DNA from: Rhabdochlamydiaceae bacterium | GTDB taxonomy: Bacteria; Chlamydiota; Chlamydiia; Chlamydiales; Rhabdochlamydiaceae | Assembly: GCA_019745395.1 (NCBI GenBank) | Contig: JAIETG010000009.1 | Span: 1 to 64,000 of the forward strand | DNA length: 64,000 nucleotides | Direction of reading: 5' to 3' | Shown here: in pieces, positions 33,482 to 43,247 of the stretch | Layout of the letters: each line of letters starts with the position of its first letter | How positions within the stretch are numbered: the first letter of the stretch is position 1 | Notes under the pieces: generated by a model | What the model saw: only the letters and a program-made list of their open reading frames with translations | Told to the model about the DNA's origin: nothing | Databases searched by the model: none | Program-made: the position numbers and the translations under genes

Positions 33482-36400
33482 TCATTTCCTGTTTTGAAGG
33501 TGTTTATCTATTTGTCTTAATAAAGAGTCTTTGTATGTCGGACTATTAATGGAGTGATCAACCCACGGAGCCCCAGGGTGGGAAGTTAACTCTATGATAG
33601 TGCTTTCTTCTCTTTTAGCTCCTTCTCTGTCTATTCTGGGGACAGGATCTCTTGCAGCTCTCACTCTGTAATGAGTTGCTGTGTCGCAAGATTTACGATA
33701 GATGTAGGCTCCTGGAGCAACAGCTACAACAATAATGCGAGATCGGAGGTTGGGAGGATAATCCAAGAGAGCATTTCTGACGTGGATGGCTCCTTGGCTA
33801 TGACAAATCATTAAAAATTGAGCATCTTTGGATGACTTGTCAAAAAAGTCATTCCATAGTTTGTGTAAGAGCCTGACTGGCGTTGTGGCTGTGCATTTAA
33901 GTCCTAGATTGCATTCTTTGAGATCTGCAGAAACTCCATGCGTTGCGTTATATATGGCATGTATGTTGTGACCTTTAGCTAGCTGAGAGAGATATATCGC
34001 GGTTTCTCTTGATTCTTCATAAGTATTGGCCATTCCGTTGATCCATCCAATTCCGATGTCTTCTGCGTTAATCACCTCTAAATCGCTTAGATCGAAAATT
34101 TTGGAAGGCTCATAATATGTTGGACTTATTGAATGACGATCATAATTATGTCGAGATTCAAAGTGATCATTATAGGAGACGGAAGGTAGGTTAAAGGCGT
34201 TTGCAGCTAGAGTATCTCCACCCCTTTTACAGGTTCTGTGAGTGGCGCAATAACAGTGTTTCTCTACTTCGCCATAGAAATATCCCTCAAAGGCATTTTT
34301 AGATTCCGAAGCAAGGCCAAAGCGATCGAAATAATTTAAAGGGTTATTGTGAAGATACGCGTAGAGATTAACTCCATCGATGAAACCTGCAGGATCCGGA
34401 TTGGTCCATATGCCTATTTCAGGATCATATAAGCGGAATCCAAAACAAATAAGACCTGCCTCTACACGTTTTCCTGCAAAACGCCATGGATTATCTACAA
34501 GAGATTTGCTCACTTTTTGTCCATACTCATTGTAGATAGTTTCCACTCCAAAAGAAGTGTATTCATAGCTTTCTATGATAGATTTGGTTTCAGGGTCTAC
34601 CAAAGCTGAGACATTCCCGGATATGTCATAAATGGGGAGGTACAATTTATCATGGAGTTCAAAAGCGATTGCTTGTTGAGACAGATTGTTGCCACTTAGT
34701 CCCGGAACTTTTAAAGTTTGAATAGCATGGTTTTTGTCAAGAGAGCCTATTTCTTCGAATCCGAGATAAAAGTATCGAATGGATTTTTCTTTTCCTTTGT
34801 CATCAAGAGATGTTCTCATTGTAATCCGGCCCAAAGGATCATAGAAAAAGTTGTAGCGTAATTTGGCGTTTTTGATGGATGTAAGCTGGTTTAAGGGATT
34901 GCTTGTAAACCTCGTTTCTTCATTTCCTTTTGTTTTTCGAATCAAGTTTCCTTGATTGTCATAGGAGAGTTCTAGGAGGGAGCCATTTTTGTTAGAAACT
35001 TTGAGGAGCTGGTCTAAAGAGTTGTATGTTAAATCGCATTCACTTGTTGAAAGACGGCGGTCTAGGGAATCGTAGCTATATGTTTGAGATGTGTTTTTCT
35101 TTTCTGAAATAAGTTGAGAAAGGCCATTATAGGCATATTCAGTAAGCTGGTCTTTTTTTTGTGTTTGATAAGTTCTACCTAAGGCATCTTTTTTACAGTA
35201 CTCAGTGTAAAAATCGCTATGAATATAAATTTTATTGCCAGAAAGATCATATTGATGTTCTTGAGTCCCCAAGTCTGAAATTAGACTTTCTTTGAGCAAT
35301 CTTCCTTGTTCATCATAGGAATCGTAAGAGTGGGCGTACAGGAGTTTTCCCTTAGAGAAGCGTTGAACTTGCTTGCCAAACATTGCATCATACGTATAGA
35401 CAATCTTGGACGCATCCGGTTGATCGATCTGTGTGAGGCGGTCTTTTTGATCGTAAGAATAGAAAACATGATGTATAGTGCCGGCAGTTTCTACAGATTC
35501 ATAAGTTAATCTGTTAAAACCGTCATAATTCCTTATTATTTTAGTTTCATCAGATCCAGTTGCGGATTTAATGTTTCCATTTATGTCATATTTGTAGATG
35601 TTGGAAAGCACTATACTACCATTTTTATCTTGCACTTCAATTTTTCGGATCATTCCTTGATCTGTATACCAATAGCTAGTAGAAGTTTCTTGTGTTGTTT
35701 TTTTGTTGAGTTGTCCTAAAGAGTTATAAGAAAATAGAGTTTTCTTTTCTTCTAGAGAACCCGCAGCTTCAATTTCTTCTTCCAATCGTCCCATGGGCCC
35801 ATACGATCTTTTAAGTGTTTTAGATCCTAGAACTTTTCCCCCTACAATTTCATCATGGATTTCAAGACAGAGATCGCCAACTAGATTGTAGAAGTTTTTT
35901 TGAGAAGAAAGCAAAGTTCCATCTGCTTCTTTCTTGGTAATGATGTGGACTCTTTGCAACGCATCAAATTCTATTTCGACTTGGATGCCAAGAGGGTTAA
36001 AAGTTGTCTTTTTTAAAACATTTTGTCCAAGAGCATTGAGATGAGAATAATTAGCGATGACTTGTGTTTGATGACCTTGTGCATCTATGTAGGCTTTCGG
36101 CTCCAAATGATCATCGTAAATAGTTTGTAGAGAAGGGGTGTTTTTATCGCCTTCGTATTCCAAAACACATTGGTTTCTTTCGTTATAAGAGAACCTTTTT
36201 TTAAGAGAATTGGTTCCTTCACTATTTGAAGTTTTTTGTTCAAGAATATTTCCAAGTATATCGTATTCAAAAGATTCCACCGTATAATCGTTTGCTCCTT
36301 CAGAAAACCATGTTTTTTTTTGTTTTATTCGGGAAAGAGCATCGTATTGCATTTCAATACGACGTAGGGCAATTCGAGATCCTCTAGTTCCTTTTTGATC

Positions 36401-39037
36401 CTCTCTGATCAGACATCCTGCAGCATTATATTTGTAATGTTTAGTGAAATATCTACAATCTTCGTCAAGATATCTCATCTCTTCGCTAATGCAATAAGAG
36501 GCATTATATTCATAAACATGACCATATAAAAACGACTTAATTCCATGTTCTCCTGCTGTGGATACTTCTTCGTAGCTTTTTCTTCCCTGATGATCATATT
36601 CATAGACTGTGATGATTTTTTCTTGGCTTAAGCTTCGATGCAAACTGCCTTCTGGATCATATTTAAAGAGTTCAAATGTTCCATCAGGATAGGTGATTTT
36701 CGTGGGATCTCCTCTTAGATTGCGAGAGGTATAGATGGTATGTCCTTGGGGATCTGTTATGCTGCTTATATTGTCAAAAAGGTCATATGTGTAAGAGAAA
36801 ATAGGACAGTTTGCTTTTCCTGTCTCATCTAGTACTGGCGGATGGGTGGTTTTTACGATCCTATGACAAAAATCATAGTCATAGCTTGTCGTGTTGCCGA
36901 AACAGTCTGTGGAAGAGATTTTTCTTCCTAAAAGATCATAATCATTTTGAGAGGTGAAAATCCCATCTCCTCTAGATTCTATGCTTGAAATAGGTTGGTT
37001 TTCTAGATTATAGCAAAAGGAAATGTTCTTGTTTTCATGTAAAATAGAAATAAGCTCTAAGTTTCCCAACGCATCATAGCTTTTTTCTAGAATTCTTCCT
37101 GCAGCATCTATTTCTGTTGTAACTTGGCCTAAGTGATTGTAAGTCCATTTTTCGGAGAAAGCATATATTCCGTCTGATCCATAACTGTCTAAGCTGATAC
37201 AGCTGCATTGTTTGTCATAATTTTTTACCTGTTTTTTTATAAAGGCTTCTTTTTTAGTCGAGTAATCGAAGGCTTTTTCTTCCGTGCTCAAAGGAAGTCC
37301 TATTCCGGGGAGGATATCTTTAGGAGTGATGGTTGTGATCTTTTTTCTAGAAACGTAGTAAGTGTCTTTTTCTTCTTCTGCCCATCCATCACTTTCTACT
37401 ATTTTAATGCAGGCAGCATCTTCATTATAGGAGTAGAAAAATCTTTTTGGTTCGTGTGTTCTTGGTTTATCGTCTTCAAAATCGTAGTACTCAGTATTAG
37501 AGCAAAGCAGTTTTTTGGTAAGAAGATTGGTCTGAGGTTTGTAAGCAAAAGAAGTAGCATTTCCTTTACAGTCTTTCATTTGAATTAGCAAATTAAAGTC
37601 GTCTTGCGAGTATGTGAAATTTTTTATGTGGCACTCGTCTTTATTAGGATTTAACAGGCATCCATCCGGAGTAACGTCCAAGAAAATATCAGGATTTCCT
37701 GTGAGATTTCCATATAAACGCTCCTGTCGGATATTGCCTTTGGGATCATAGGAAAAAGATCTATAGGAATGAACTTTACCGGTTGCATCTTCTGTTGTTT
37801 TAGCCAAAAGCTGTCCGATATCTAGTTGTGTTTTTCCGAAATATTTTCGATCTACGCGGTATAACCTTCCGAGGTCATCATACGTTTCAATGTCTACAAG
37901 TTCATTGCGGAGATTGTATCGATAAATTGTGAGCATGCCTAATGCATCAAAAACTTCTGTGTATCCAGGATGGTAAGAAAATGTCTGAGTTGTTTTCGGA
38001 TTTCTACCAAGGGAATCGGGTGATTTGAGAGCTTTCACCCTGCCATCTTTGTAGTATTCAATTTCTCTATAGCGCCCCTCCGGTAATATTTTCTTAGTCA
38101 ATCCATTTTCATACTCATAAGAAGTGGGGATGAGGTGTGATCCGTTAACGTCAGTTAACTGGTAATGGCCACTTACTTGATCAAAGGTATAGTGAACTGT
38201 TTTTTCTTCACTTGTCGTAATGTGAACAACACATTTTGATGTCTCAAAAAGATAGGAAAATTGGATCCAAGCAAGCGTTTTGCTTTGTGCATTATTTTTC
38301 ATCTCAATACAGGCGAGATGACCTCTTTCTGTATAAGAAAAGAACAAATGGCTCCCATTTGGCATGGTCTCTTGGACTAGCTTATAATATTTAGGGTGTA
38401 AAACTTGGATAGCCATGAGAGGGACTAATTCTTCTCCTAGAAGGTCGGATGGCAGACTTTGCACTAGTTCATATACACGCTTGGTCCCGTCTCCTAGAAT
38501 GAGGTCACAGACCTGCCCTTTACAATACAGCCGTTCATTTTGATGATTAGTTTGACCACCGATCTCGCCAGCAGAGGTATTGCACATTCCAATGGCATCT
38601 GGAGCGATTTCTATTTTCAGAGGATTTTGAGAAAATCCTTCTTGATTGACTTGACCACTATAGGGAAAAATTCCTCCAGATCTTCCTCCAGCAAAAGCTC
38701 GACTGTAAGATGTATTTTGTTTGTCTTTGCCTATAACTAGAAATCGTTCTGGAAAAATTCTCCATCCACCAGGCTGCACACCTGTCAGATAGTCTCGGTT
38801 TGTATAGAAACGTTGTAGGAGGAGGGGAGAGGGGGCTGTAATAGATAGGTCGATAACAGATTCAGAATATTCACCATTAATTACATTAACAACGTCTTGG
38901 ATAAAGGCATCTGGGTCAGATTCCGTGCAGATGAGAAGAGACGGGGAATAACTTGCAAGAAGTGGAAAGCAAGATAGGAATAGGGAAAGGAGGCTGAAGC
39001 ACAGAAATTGGGGTAATGACTGTGCTCTCATAGTCAT
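33482..39037 (-). CDS. large RHS/YD-repeat protein with C-terminal serine-hydrolase-like domain
   Basis: About 1850 residues from ATG 39037 (TTG 39091 and ATG 39031 are alternatives; none has a strong ribosome site). A signal peptide (FLCFSLLSLFLSCFPLLAS) is followed by an N-terminal RHS domain and dozens of YD repeats (YDALGNLE, YDLLGRKIS, YDHQGRKSY, YDSLDRRLS). The RHS core ends in the conserved FGFRLYDPEIGIWTNPDPAGF...NLYAYLHNNPLNYFDRFG near 34312-34440. The C-terminal domain of about 275 residues (33482-34310) has a nucleophile elbow CHSQGA inside FLMICHSQGAIHVRNALL, then DPVPRIDREGA and a late His (WVDHS), a plausible Ser-Asp-His triad. It resembles what I recall as the chlamydial DUF687 family. 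The layout is that of a polymorphic toxin with the toxic module released from the RHS shell. Confidence 0.8.
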   Translation of the reverse strand: MTMRAQSLPQFLCFSLLSLFLSCFPLLASYSPSLLICTESDPDAFIQDVVNVINGEYSESVIDLSITAPSPLLLQRFYTNRDYLTGVQPGGWRIFPERFLVIGKDKQNTSYSRAFAGGRSGGIFPYSGQVNQEGFSQNPLKIEIAPDAIGMCNTSAGEIGGQTNHQNERLYCKGQVCDLILGDGTKRVYELVQSLPSDLLGEELVPLMAIQVLHPKYYKLVQETMPNGSHLFFSYTERGHLACIEMKNNAQSKTLAWIQFSYLFETSKCVVHITTSEEKTVHYTFDQVSGHYQLTDVNGSHLIPTSYEYENGLTKKILPEGRYREIEYYKDGRVKALKSPDSLGRNPKTTQTFSYHPGYTEVFDALGMLTIYRYNLRNELVDIETYDDLGRLYRVDRKYFGKTQLDIGQLLAKTTEDATGKVHSYRSFSYDPKGNIRQERLYGNLTGNPDIFLDVTPDGCLLNPNKDECHIKNFTYSQDDFNLLIQMKDCKGNATSFAYKPQTNLLTKKLLCSNTEYYDFEDDKPRTHEPKRFFYSYNEDAACIKIVESDGWAEEEKDTYYVSRKKITTITPKDILPGIGLPLSTEEKAFDYSTKKEAFIKKQVKNYDKQCSCISLDSYGSDGIYAFSEKWTYNHLGQVTTEIDAAGRILEKSYDALGNLELISILHENKNISFCYNLENQPISSIESRGDGIFTSQNDYDLLGRKISSTDCFGNTTSYDYDFCHRIVKTTHPPVLDETGKANCPIFSYTYDLFDNISSITDPQGHTIYTSRNLRGDPTKITYPDGTFELFKYDPEGSLHRSLSQEKIITVYEYDHQGRKSYEEVSTAGEHGIKSFLYGHVYEYNASYCISEEMRYLDEDCRYFTKHYKYNAAGCLIREDQKGTRGSRIALRRIEMQYDALSRIKQKKTWFSEGANDYTVESFEYDILGNILEQKTSNSEGTNSLKKRFSYNERNQCVLEYEGDKNTPSLQTIYDDHLEPKAYIDAQGHQTQVIANYSHLNALGQNVLKKTTFNPLGIQVEIEFDALQRVHIITKKEADGTLLSSQKNFYNLVGDLCLEIHDEIVGGKVLGSKTLKRSYGPMGRLEEEIEAAGSLEEKKTLFSYNSLGQLNKKTTQETSTSYWYTDQGMIRKIEVQDKNGSIVLSNIYKYDINGNIKSATGSDETKIIRNYDGFNRLTYESVETAGTIHHVFYSYDQKDRLTQIDQPDASKIVYTYDAMFGKQVQRFSKGKLLYAHSYDSYDEQGRLLKESLISDLGTQEHQYDLSGNKIYIHSDFYTEYCKKDALGRTYQTQKKDQLTEYAYNGLSQLISEKKNTSQTYSYDSLDRRLSTSECDLTYNSLDQLLKVSNKNGSLLELSYDNQGNLIRKTKGNEETRFTSNPLNQLTSIKNAKLRYNFFYDPLGRITMRTSLDDKGKEKSIRYFYLGFEEIGSLDKNHAIQTLKVPGLSGNNLSQQAIAFELHDKLYLPIYDISGNVSALVDPETKSIIESYEYTSFGVETIYNEYGQKVSKSLVDNPWRFAGKRVEAGLICFGFRLYDPEIGIWTNPDPAGFIDGVNLYAYLHNNPLNYFDRFGLASESKNAFEGYFYGEVEKHCYCATHRTCKRGGDTLAANAFNLPSVSYNDHFESRHNYDRHSISPTYYEPSKIFDLSDLEVINAEDIGIGWINGMANTYEESRETAIYLSQLAKGHNIHAIYNATHGVSADLKECNLGLKCTATTPVRLLHKLWNDFFDKSSKDAQFLMICHSQGAIHVRNALLDYPPNLRSRIIVVAVAPGAYIYRKSCDTATHYRVRAARDPVPRIDREGAKREESTIIELTSHPGAPWVDHSINSPTYKDSLLRQIDKHLQNRK

Positions 39038-39091
39038 GTGTCTTTTATAAATAAAAAGGAAAACATAATCTAGAGAGAGAATTGATCTCAA

Positions 39092-39579
39092 TCGATATTT
39101 GATCCTATGTCTAATGTATTGTGAGTCAGTGCTTCTTCAATGTTAATTATACACAGCGAGACAATAAGTGTTTTAGATGGTTGTTAGATTGCGCTTCATT
39201 TTCATTCTGTTTTAACAAAAAGCGATTAAAAACGCTGCTAGCTTGTTTTTTCTAGGCATAGTCTTGGTCGTAAAATGTCAAAAAATTTACGAAATAAGAC
39301 AGTCTTTGTTTTGAAGAAGTTGAAGATAGGAATGATGCAATGTTAGGAATGTCATTGATTTGTAGTTTTGTGCTAGAAATAGCCGTTATTAAATCTAATG
39401 ATACTGATTAAAGGATCGTAAATACATCTCTCGATTGAATGTATACGGAGTAGTGGTTTTGTAGTCTGTTGATGAAGAAAAGGCGACTGATGAGTTTGTG
39501 AGTAAACAAGTTTTTCCTCCACCTTTTGTCTTTTAGATAGAGGATTGTTTAGGCCTGTTGTTTATTCCATCCCACAGTT
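39092..39579. other. 488-base intergenic region with decayed lipoprotein remnant
   Basis: The span lies between the RHS gene and murA, both on the minus strand. 39092-39330 is AT-rich, holds the presumed RHS promoter and has no gene I can support. The middle holds the gene remnant listed separately. 39430-39579 shows no open frame with coding features. Confidence 0.5.
39333..39425 (-). pseudogene. decayed remnant of the RHS-linked lipoprotein gene
   Basis: This stretch aligns with 32994-33085 inside the lipoprotein gene, in the same orientation: matching blocks are TGATGCAAT-TAGG-ATGTC-TTGATT, then AAATA-CCGTTAT-AAATC, then A-AGGATC. Identity looks about 75-80 percent over some 90 bases with small gaps. 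Stops and indels leave no usable frame. It shows that a second copy of the immunity-like gene once lay upstream of the present RHS gene. Confidence 0.6.
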
Positions 39580-40974
39580 CTACGATGCAGCAGGAGTATT
39601 TTGTACTTGCAGCAGTTGAGTGGTTTTTTCTTTAGCTTTTGACCCATCTTTAAGTTGTCTTGTAACATTAGCGCCTAAAGCTTGCAGTTTGCCTGTAAGA
39701 TTTTCATAACCCCTATCTAAATAAGGAAGACCTGAAATAATGGTTTCTTCTTGGCTTAGTAATCCTGCCATCACGTAAGCAAATCCAGCTCTCAGATCTG
39801 GAATAACGATTTCTTTGGCTGTAAGTGGCGTTGGTCCTTGAACTATGAGACTATGGTAATGTCCTTGAGATGCATAGCGACAGCATTTTCCGCCTAAGCA
39901 ATGTGTAAACAGCTCGATACGAGCTCCCATTTGATTGAGAGTTTCTGTGTATCCAAAACGGTTTTCATAGACTGTTTCGTGGATGGTAGAAAATCCTTGC
40001 GCTTGTGTAAGAAGTACGACAAAAGGTTGTTGCCAATCCGTAGCAAAGCCAGGGTAGACATCGGTTTCAATATGTACGCCACCTTGTAATGGGCCTTTGT
40101 AAAAAAACTCGATTCCATCGCTTTTCACATTAAATCCGCCGTTCACTTCTCGAAGCTTATTTAAAAAGGTGATGAGGCTGTGGTGTTGAGCGCCTTCTAC
40201 AAATACTTTGCCTTTCGTGCTAATTGCTGCCATTCCTAAAGAAGCGACTTCAATCCGATCTGTAATCACCGTGTGCTCGACATCGTAAAATTGGGTAGAT
40301 TCTTCAATGCGGATAGTGCGATCGACATCTACGCAAATGTGAGCTCCTAATTTTTGCAAAAACAAAATGAGATCAAAAATTTCAGGTTCCATAGCGGCAT
40401 TTTTGATTACTGTTGTGCCTTTGGCTCGAACTGCTGCTAAGATGCAGTTTTCTGTAGCGCCTACAGAAGGGTAGTTTAGGTGAATAAGTGTTCCTTTCAG
40501 CCCTTGATGAGCTCTTGCGAAATAAGCTCCTTCTTTTTTCATGGTGCGATATTCGATGACAGCTCCAAGCTTTTCTAAAGCATCAATATGAAGATCGACA
40601 GGGCGTTTTCCTATTTTGCATCCGCCAGCTGTTGGAACGATGATATCTTCATCTGTACGGCCTAAAAGAGCTCCAATCATAAGAATAGGAATGCGATTGG
40701 ACCCAGAAAATCTTTGTGGAATATATAGGGCTTTCAGATCTTTTGTAACGATTTCTAGGACGCCTTCTTTTTTATCCCAGACAATTTCAGATCCGATTTC
40801 ACGGCAGAGTTCAACAGTTACTTCTACTTCTGCAATGTTTGGAACATTGTAAAGAGTGCAGCGTTTATCGGAGATCAAGGAAGCTACAAGAATCTTTGTA
40901 ATGGCATTTTTAGCGCCAGCTGCTTTAACTCTTCCTTCCAGAGGAACTCCACCCTTAATTTTCAGTATTTCCAT
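39580..40974 (-). CDS. murA: UDP-N-acetylglucosamine 1-carboxyvinyltransferase
   Basis: 464 residues from ATG 40974, selected by an AAGGAGG six bases upstream; the ATG at 40980 abuts that site and is too close. The active-site Cys lies in VPTAGGCKIGKRPVDLH (Cys119, the position attacked by fosfomycin), and the N-terminal AAGAKNAITK carries the catalytic Lys-Asn pair. The later TDWQQPF has the catalytic Asp of the family. It adds enolpyruvate to UDP-GlcNAc, the first committed step of peptidoglycan synthesis; ddl is close by. The protein is some 45 residues longer than E. coli MurA, mostly at a polar C-terminal tail (QLKDGSKAKEKTTQLLQ). Confidence 0.95.
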   Translation of the reverse strand: MEILKIKGGVPLEGRVKAAGAKNAITKILVASLISDKRCTLYNVPNIAEVEVTVELCREIGSEIVWDKKEGVLEIVTKDLKALYIPQRFSGSNRIPILMIGALLGRTDEDIIVPTAGGCKIGKRPVDLHIDALEKLGAVIEYRTMKKEGAYFARAHQGLKGTLIHLNYPSVGATENCILAAVRAKGTTVIKNAAMEPEIFDLILFLQKLGAHICVDVDRTIRIEESTQFYDVEHTVITDRIEVASLGMAAISTKGKVFVEGAQHHSLITFLNKLREVNGGFNVKSDGIEFFYKGPLQGGVHIETDVYPGFATDWQQPFVVLLTQAQGFSTIHETVYENRFGYTETLNQMGARIELFTHCLGGKCCRYASQGHYHSLIVQGPTPLTAKEIVIPDLRAGFAYVMAGLLSQEETIISGLPYLDRGYENLTGKLQALGANVTRQLKDGSKAKEKTTQLLQVQNTPAAS

Positions 40975-40980
40975 GATCAT

Positions 40981-40987
40981 CCTCCTT
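40981..40987 (-). promoter_or_regulatory. strong ribosome binding site of murA
   Basis: AAGGAGG on the minus strand, six bases before ATG 40974. It fixes the murA start two codons inside the longest open frame. Confidence 0.7.
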
Positions 40988-41022
40988 AGATCTCCCTCCT
41001 ATAGTCTTAACGAGAAATAGCA

Positions 41023-42105
41023 TTAAATGCAAACAAGATTTGTCTCGAAAAAAAGTTGTTTAGAAAAGGTAATTCCTTGATGAGAAGATGGGAGAAGTCC
41101 TTGACTTGAAGTCTTCGTAGATTGGTAGTGGATTGACAAGAGAGTATTGGATGATAAAGAGAGTTTTTGTAGAAGTTGTACAGCAGCCCATCCCATGGTT
41201 TTGCGTGCGTTGATTTCTACGATAGGAAATAGTTTTATGATATGAGTGTCAGGATCTTGATAGAGGAAAGCGTCGAATCCTACATGGCCAAAAAAAGAAA
41301 GTTTTTTTAAAACAGCTAGAGCTTTTTGCGCATATAAAAGGTGTTCTTCAAAATACGCAAGGTGTTTGTGAAATAAAAGTTCTTCTTTTCCTGTGATGCT
41401 TTTTTGGTATGTACCACGAGAAGAGTTTTCGCAAAGAGTTGCTCCCAGATATGAAGAAGTGCCATCCTGAGAAATGTGCCACTGCGAGCTGAAATCAAGA
41501 ATTCTTGTAAGCCAGGGTTGCGCGATAAGCGCTGGGGATAGTTCTTTATGTTTAGTAAAAAAAGAAAGAGCTTTGGGAAGATCTAGAGTTTCTCCCGAAG
41601 AGAGAAAGTGACCTCTTCCGGAAGAACCAAAGAGGGTTTTTAATACCTTGGGGCCTGAAAAGGATTCCCACCAAAAAGTGAGTTCTTCAGAACTTGCAAT
41701 TTTTTGAGAGTGCTTTGGTTGAGGAAACGAGAGAAAGGAGAATTCTTTAGATTGTATTTTGTAAATGACTTCTAATGCAGGTGTATTGTAGGTGCAGTTT
41801 TTTTCTTGAGCCCATTTAGATAAAGATTTAGAAAATCCCCAAGAAGATAGAGAAGAAGGCGTTGGAGCATCTGTTAGTAAAGCAAAAGAAGAAGGAGCAA
41901 GGCCTAAGTTTTTAAGATGAGTAAGATAGCTTGAATCAGGTGGATGGGAAAGGAGTGGAACCTCTGAAGAGCTCGCTAAAAAGCAGGAAAGGTATTGGAG
42001 TTGAGTATACAGAGGGTGTCTTTGCAAAAATTGCATAAGAGAAAGTGAGGAAAAAGTAGATAGCTCTTCTTCGAAGAACGCATTTGTAAAAAGAAAGCTT
42101 TTCAT
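41023..42105 (-). CDS. ATP-grasp domain protein, substrate unknown
   Basis: 360 residues, cytosolic. Its second half has ATP-grasp features: the Gly-rich loop KTLFGSSGRGHF (about 155-166), then GHVGFDAFLYQDPDTHIIKLFPIVEINARKTMGWAAV, in which E-I-N-A-R supplies the Mg-binding Glu and Asn. The first half is Ser/Leu-rich and family-poor. It is divergent from ddl, also an ATP-grasp ligase, with 59 bases between starts. It follows murA on the same strand 42 bases away. A carboxylate-amine ligase acting on a cell-wall or peptide precursor is possible, but nothing in the sequence names the substrate. Confidence 0.65.
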   Translation of the reverse strand: MKSFLFTNAFFEEELSTFSSLSLMQFLQRHPLYTQLQYLSCFLASSSEVPLLSHPPDSSYLTHLKNLGLAPSSFALLTDAPTPSSLSSWGFSKSLSKWAQEKNCTYNTPALEVIYKIQSKEFSFLSFPQPKHSQKIASSEELTFWWESFSGPKVLKTLFGSSGRGHFLSSGETLDLPKALSFFTKHKELSPALIAQPWLTRILDFSSQWHISQDGTSSYLGATLCENSSRGTYQKSITGKEELLFHKHLAYFEEHLLYAQKALAVLKKLSFFGHVGFDAFLYQDPDTHIIKLFPIVEINARKTMGWAAVQLLQKLSLSSNTLLSIHYQSTKTSSQGLLPSSHQGITFSKQLFFETNLVCI

Positions 42106-42164
42106 AGAAAATAGAAGTCTTTATTCTGAGACGAAAATCATACGCAAAAACACGGGGGAAATCT

Positions 42165-43247
42165 ATGAGAAAGATTCGAGTGGGCATTGTATTTGGTGGA
42201 AAATCCTGTGAGCATGAAGTTTCGATTAGATCTGCTAGAAATGTGGTAGAGGCGTTAGATCGAAAAAAATATGAACCCGTGTTAATTCATATTGATAAAA
42301 GTGGAGCGTGGCATTTAAGGGAAGCTTTAGAAGATTTTAGCAAACAAGAATCGGTCGCTCTAATTCCGAAAAAAGAAGGAAGCGATTTGATTCATCTTTC
42401 CTCACCTTCCAGCTCTTCTCCTCCAGTTGAAGTTATTTTTCCGGTTCTTCACGGAAGTTTTGGAGAAGATGGTACGATTCAGGGACTTTTTAAAATGGCT
42501 GATATTCCTTTTGTGGGAGCGGGTGTACTTGGCTCAGCTGTAGGGATGGACAAAGACGTCACAAAAAGACTTTTAAGAGATGCAGGTATTCCGATTGGTA
42601 AGTTCTTAGTTTTGCAAAAACACCAAAAAGACAAATGCTCTTATGAAGAATGTGTTTCTTTATTAGGATCTCCTTTTTTTATAAAACCTGCTAATGCAGG
42701 ATCCTCAGTGGGAGTTGCAAAAATCCGTTCCGAAGAAGAGTTTGCATTAGCTCTGAATGATGCGTTTTCTTACGACAAAAAAGTCATGATAGAAGAGTTT
42801 ATTAATGGTAGAGAGATCGAGTGCTCTATTCTTGGCAATGAACATCCTATTGCATCTATTCCTGGAGAGATCATTCCACAGCATGAATTTTATTCTTATG
42901 AAGCGAAGTACTTGGATGATAATGGGGCTATCTTGCAAATTCCTGCAATATTAGAACTGGATGTGATTGATAGAGTGCAAAAGATGGCAGTGGACGTGTT
43001 TCAAGTGCTTTGTTGTGAAGGAATGGCTAGAGTGGATTTCTTTTTAACAGAAGATGGCAAGCTTTTTGTAAATGAGATCAATACGATTCCAGGCTTTACG
43101 CAGATCAGCATGTACCCTAAACTGTGGCAAGCAAGTGGTCTTTCTTATGCTGATCTTTTAGATCGTTTAATTGAGCTTGCGATTCAAAGATCGGATGCAG
43201 AAAAAACGATTCAAACGGCTTACGTTCTCGAGGCAAAGAAAAGCTAA
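42165..43247 (+). CDS. ddl: D-alanine--D-alanine ligase
   Basis: 360 residues, full length. Family blocks in order: FGGKSCEHEVSIRSARNVVEAL (substrate Glu and Ser), HGSFGEDGTIQGLFKMADIPFVGAGVLGSAVGMDK, PFFIKPANAGSSVGVAKI (ATP lid Lys), IEEFINGREIECSILGN, ARVDFFLTEDGKLFVNEINTIPGFTQISMYPKLW (metal-binding Glu and Asn). It joins two D-Ala for peptidoglycan stem peptides. Chlamydiaceae encode Ddl fused to MurC, so a free-standing ddl is a difference worth noting. It has a GGGGGA-type site before the ATG. Its stop abuts the end of the converging reductase gene. Confidence 0.95.
   Translation: MRKIRVGIVFGGKSCEHEVSIRSARNVVEALDRKKYEPVLIHIDKSGAWHLREALEDFSKQESVALIPKKEGSDLIHLSSPSSSSPPVEVIFPVLHGSFGEDGTIQGLFKMADIPFVGAGVLGSAVGMDKDVTKRLLRDAGIPIGKFLVLQKHQKDKCSYEECVSLLGSPFFIKPANAGSSVGVAKIRSEEEFALALNDAFSYDKKVMIEEFINGREIECSILGNEHPIASIPGEIIPQHEFYSYEAKYLDDNGAILQIPAILELDVIDRVQKMAVDVFQVLCCEGMARVDFFLTEDGKLFVNEINTIPGFTQISMYPKLWQASGLSYADLLDRLIELAIQRSDAEKTIQTAYVLEAKKS

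Noticed and set aside
37208-37588. Plus-strand open frame of 126 codons inside the RHS gene
   Set aside because: It is antisense to a long well-supported frame, is very rich in Phe and Ser, and has no ribosome site; it is a shadow of the YD repeats.
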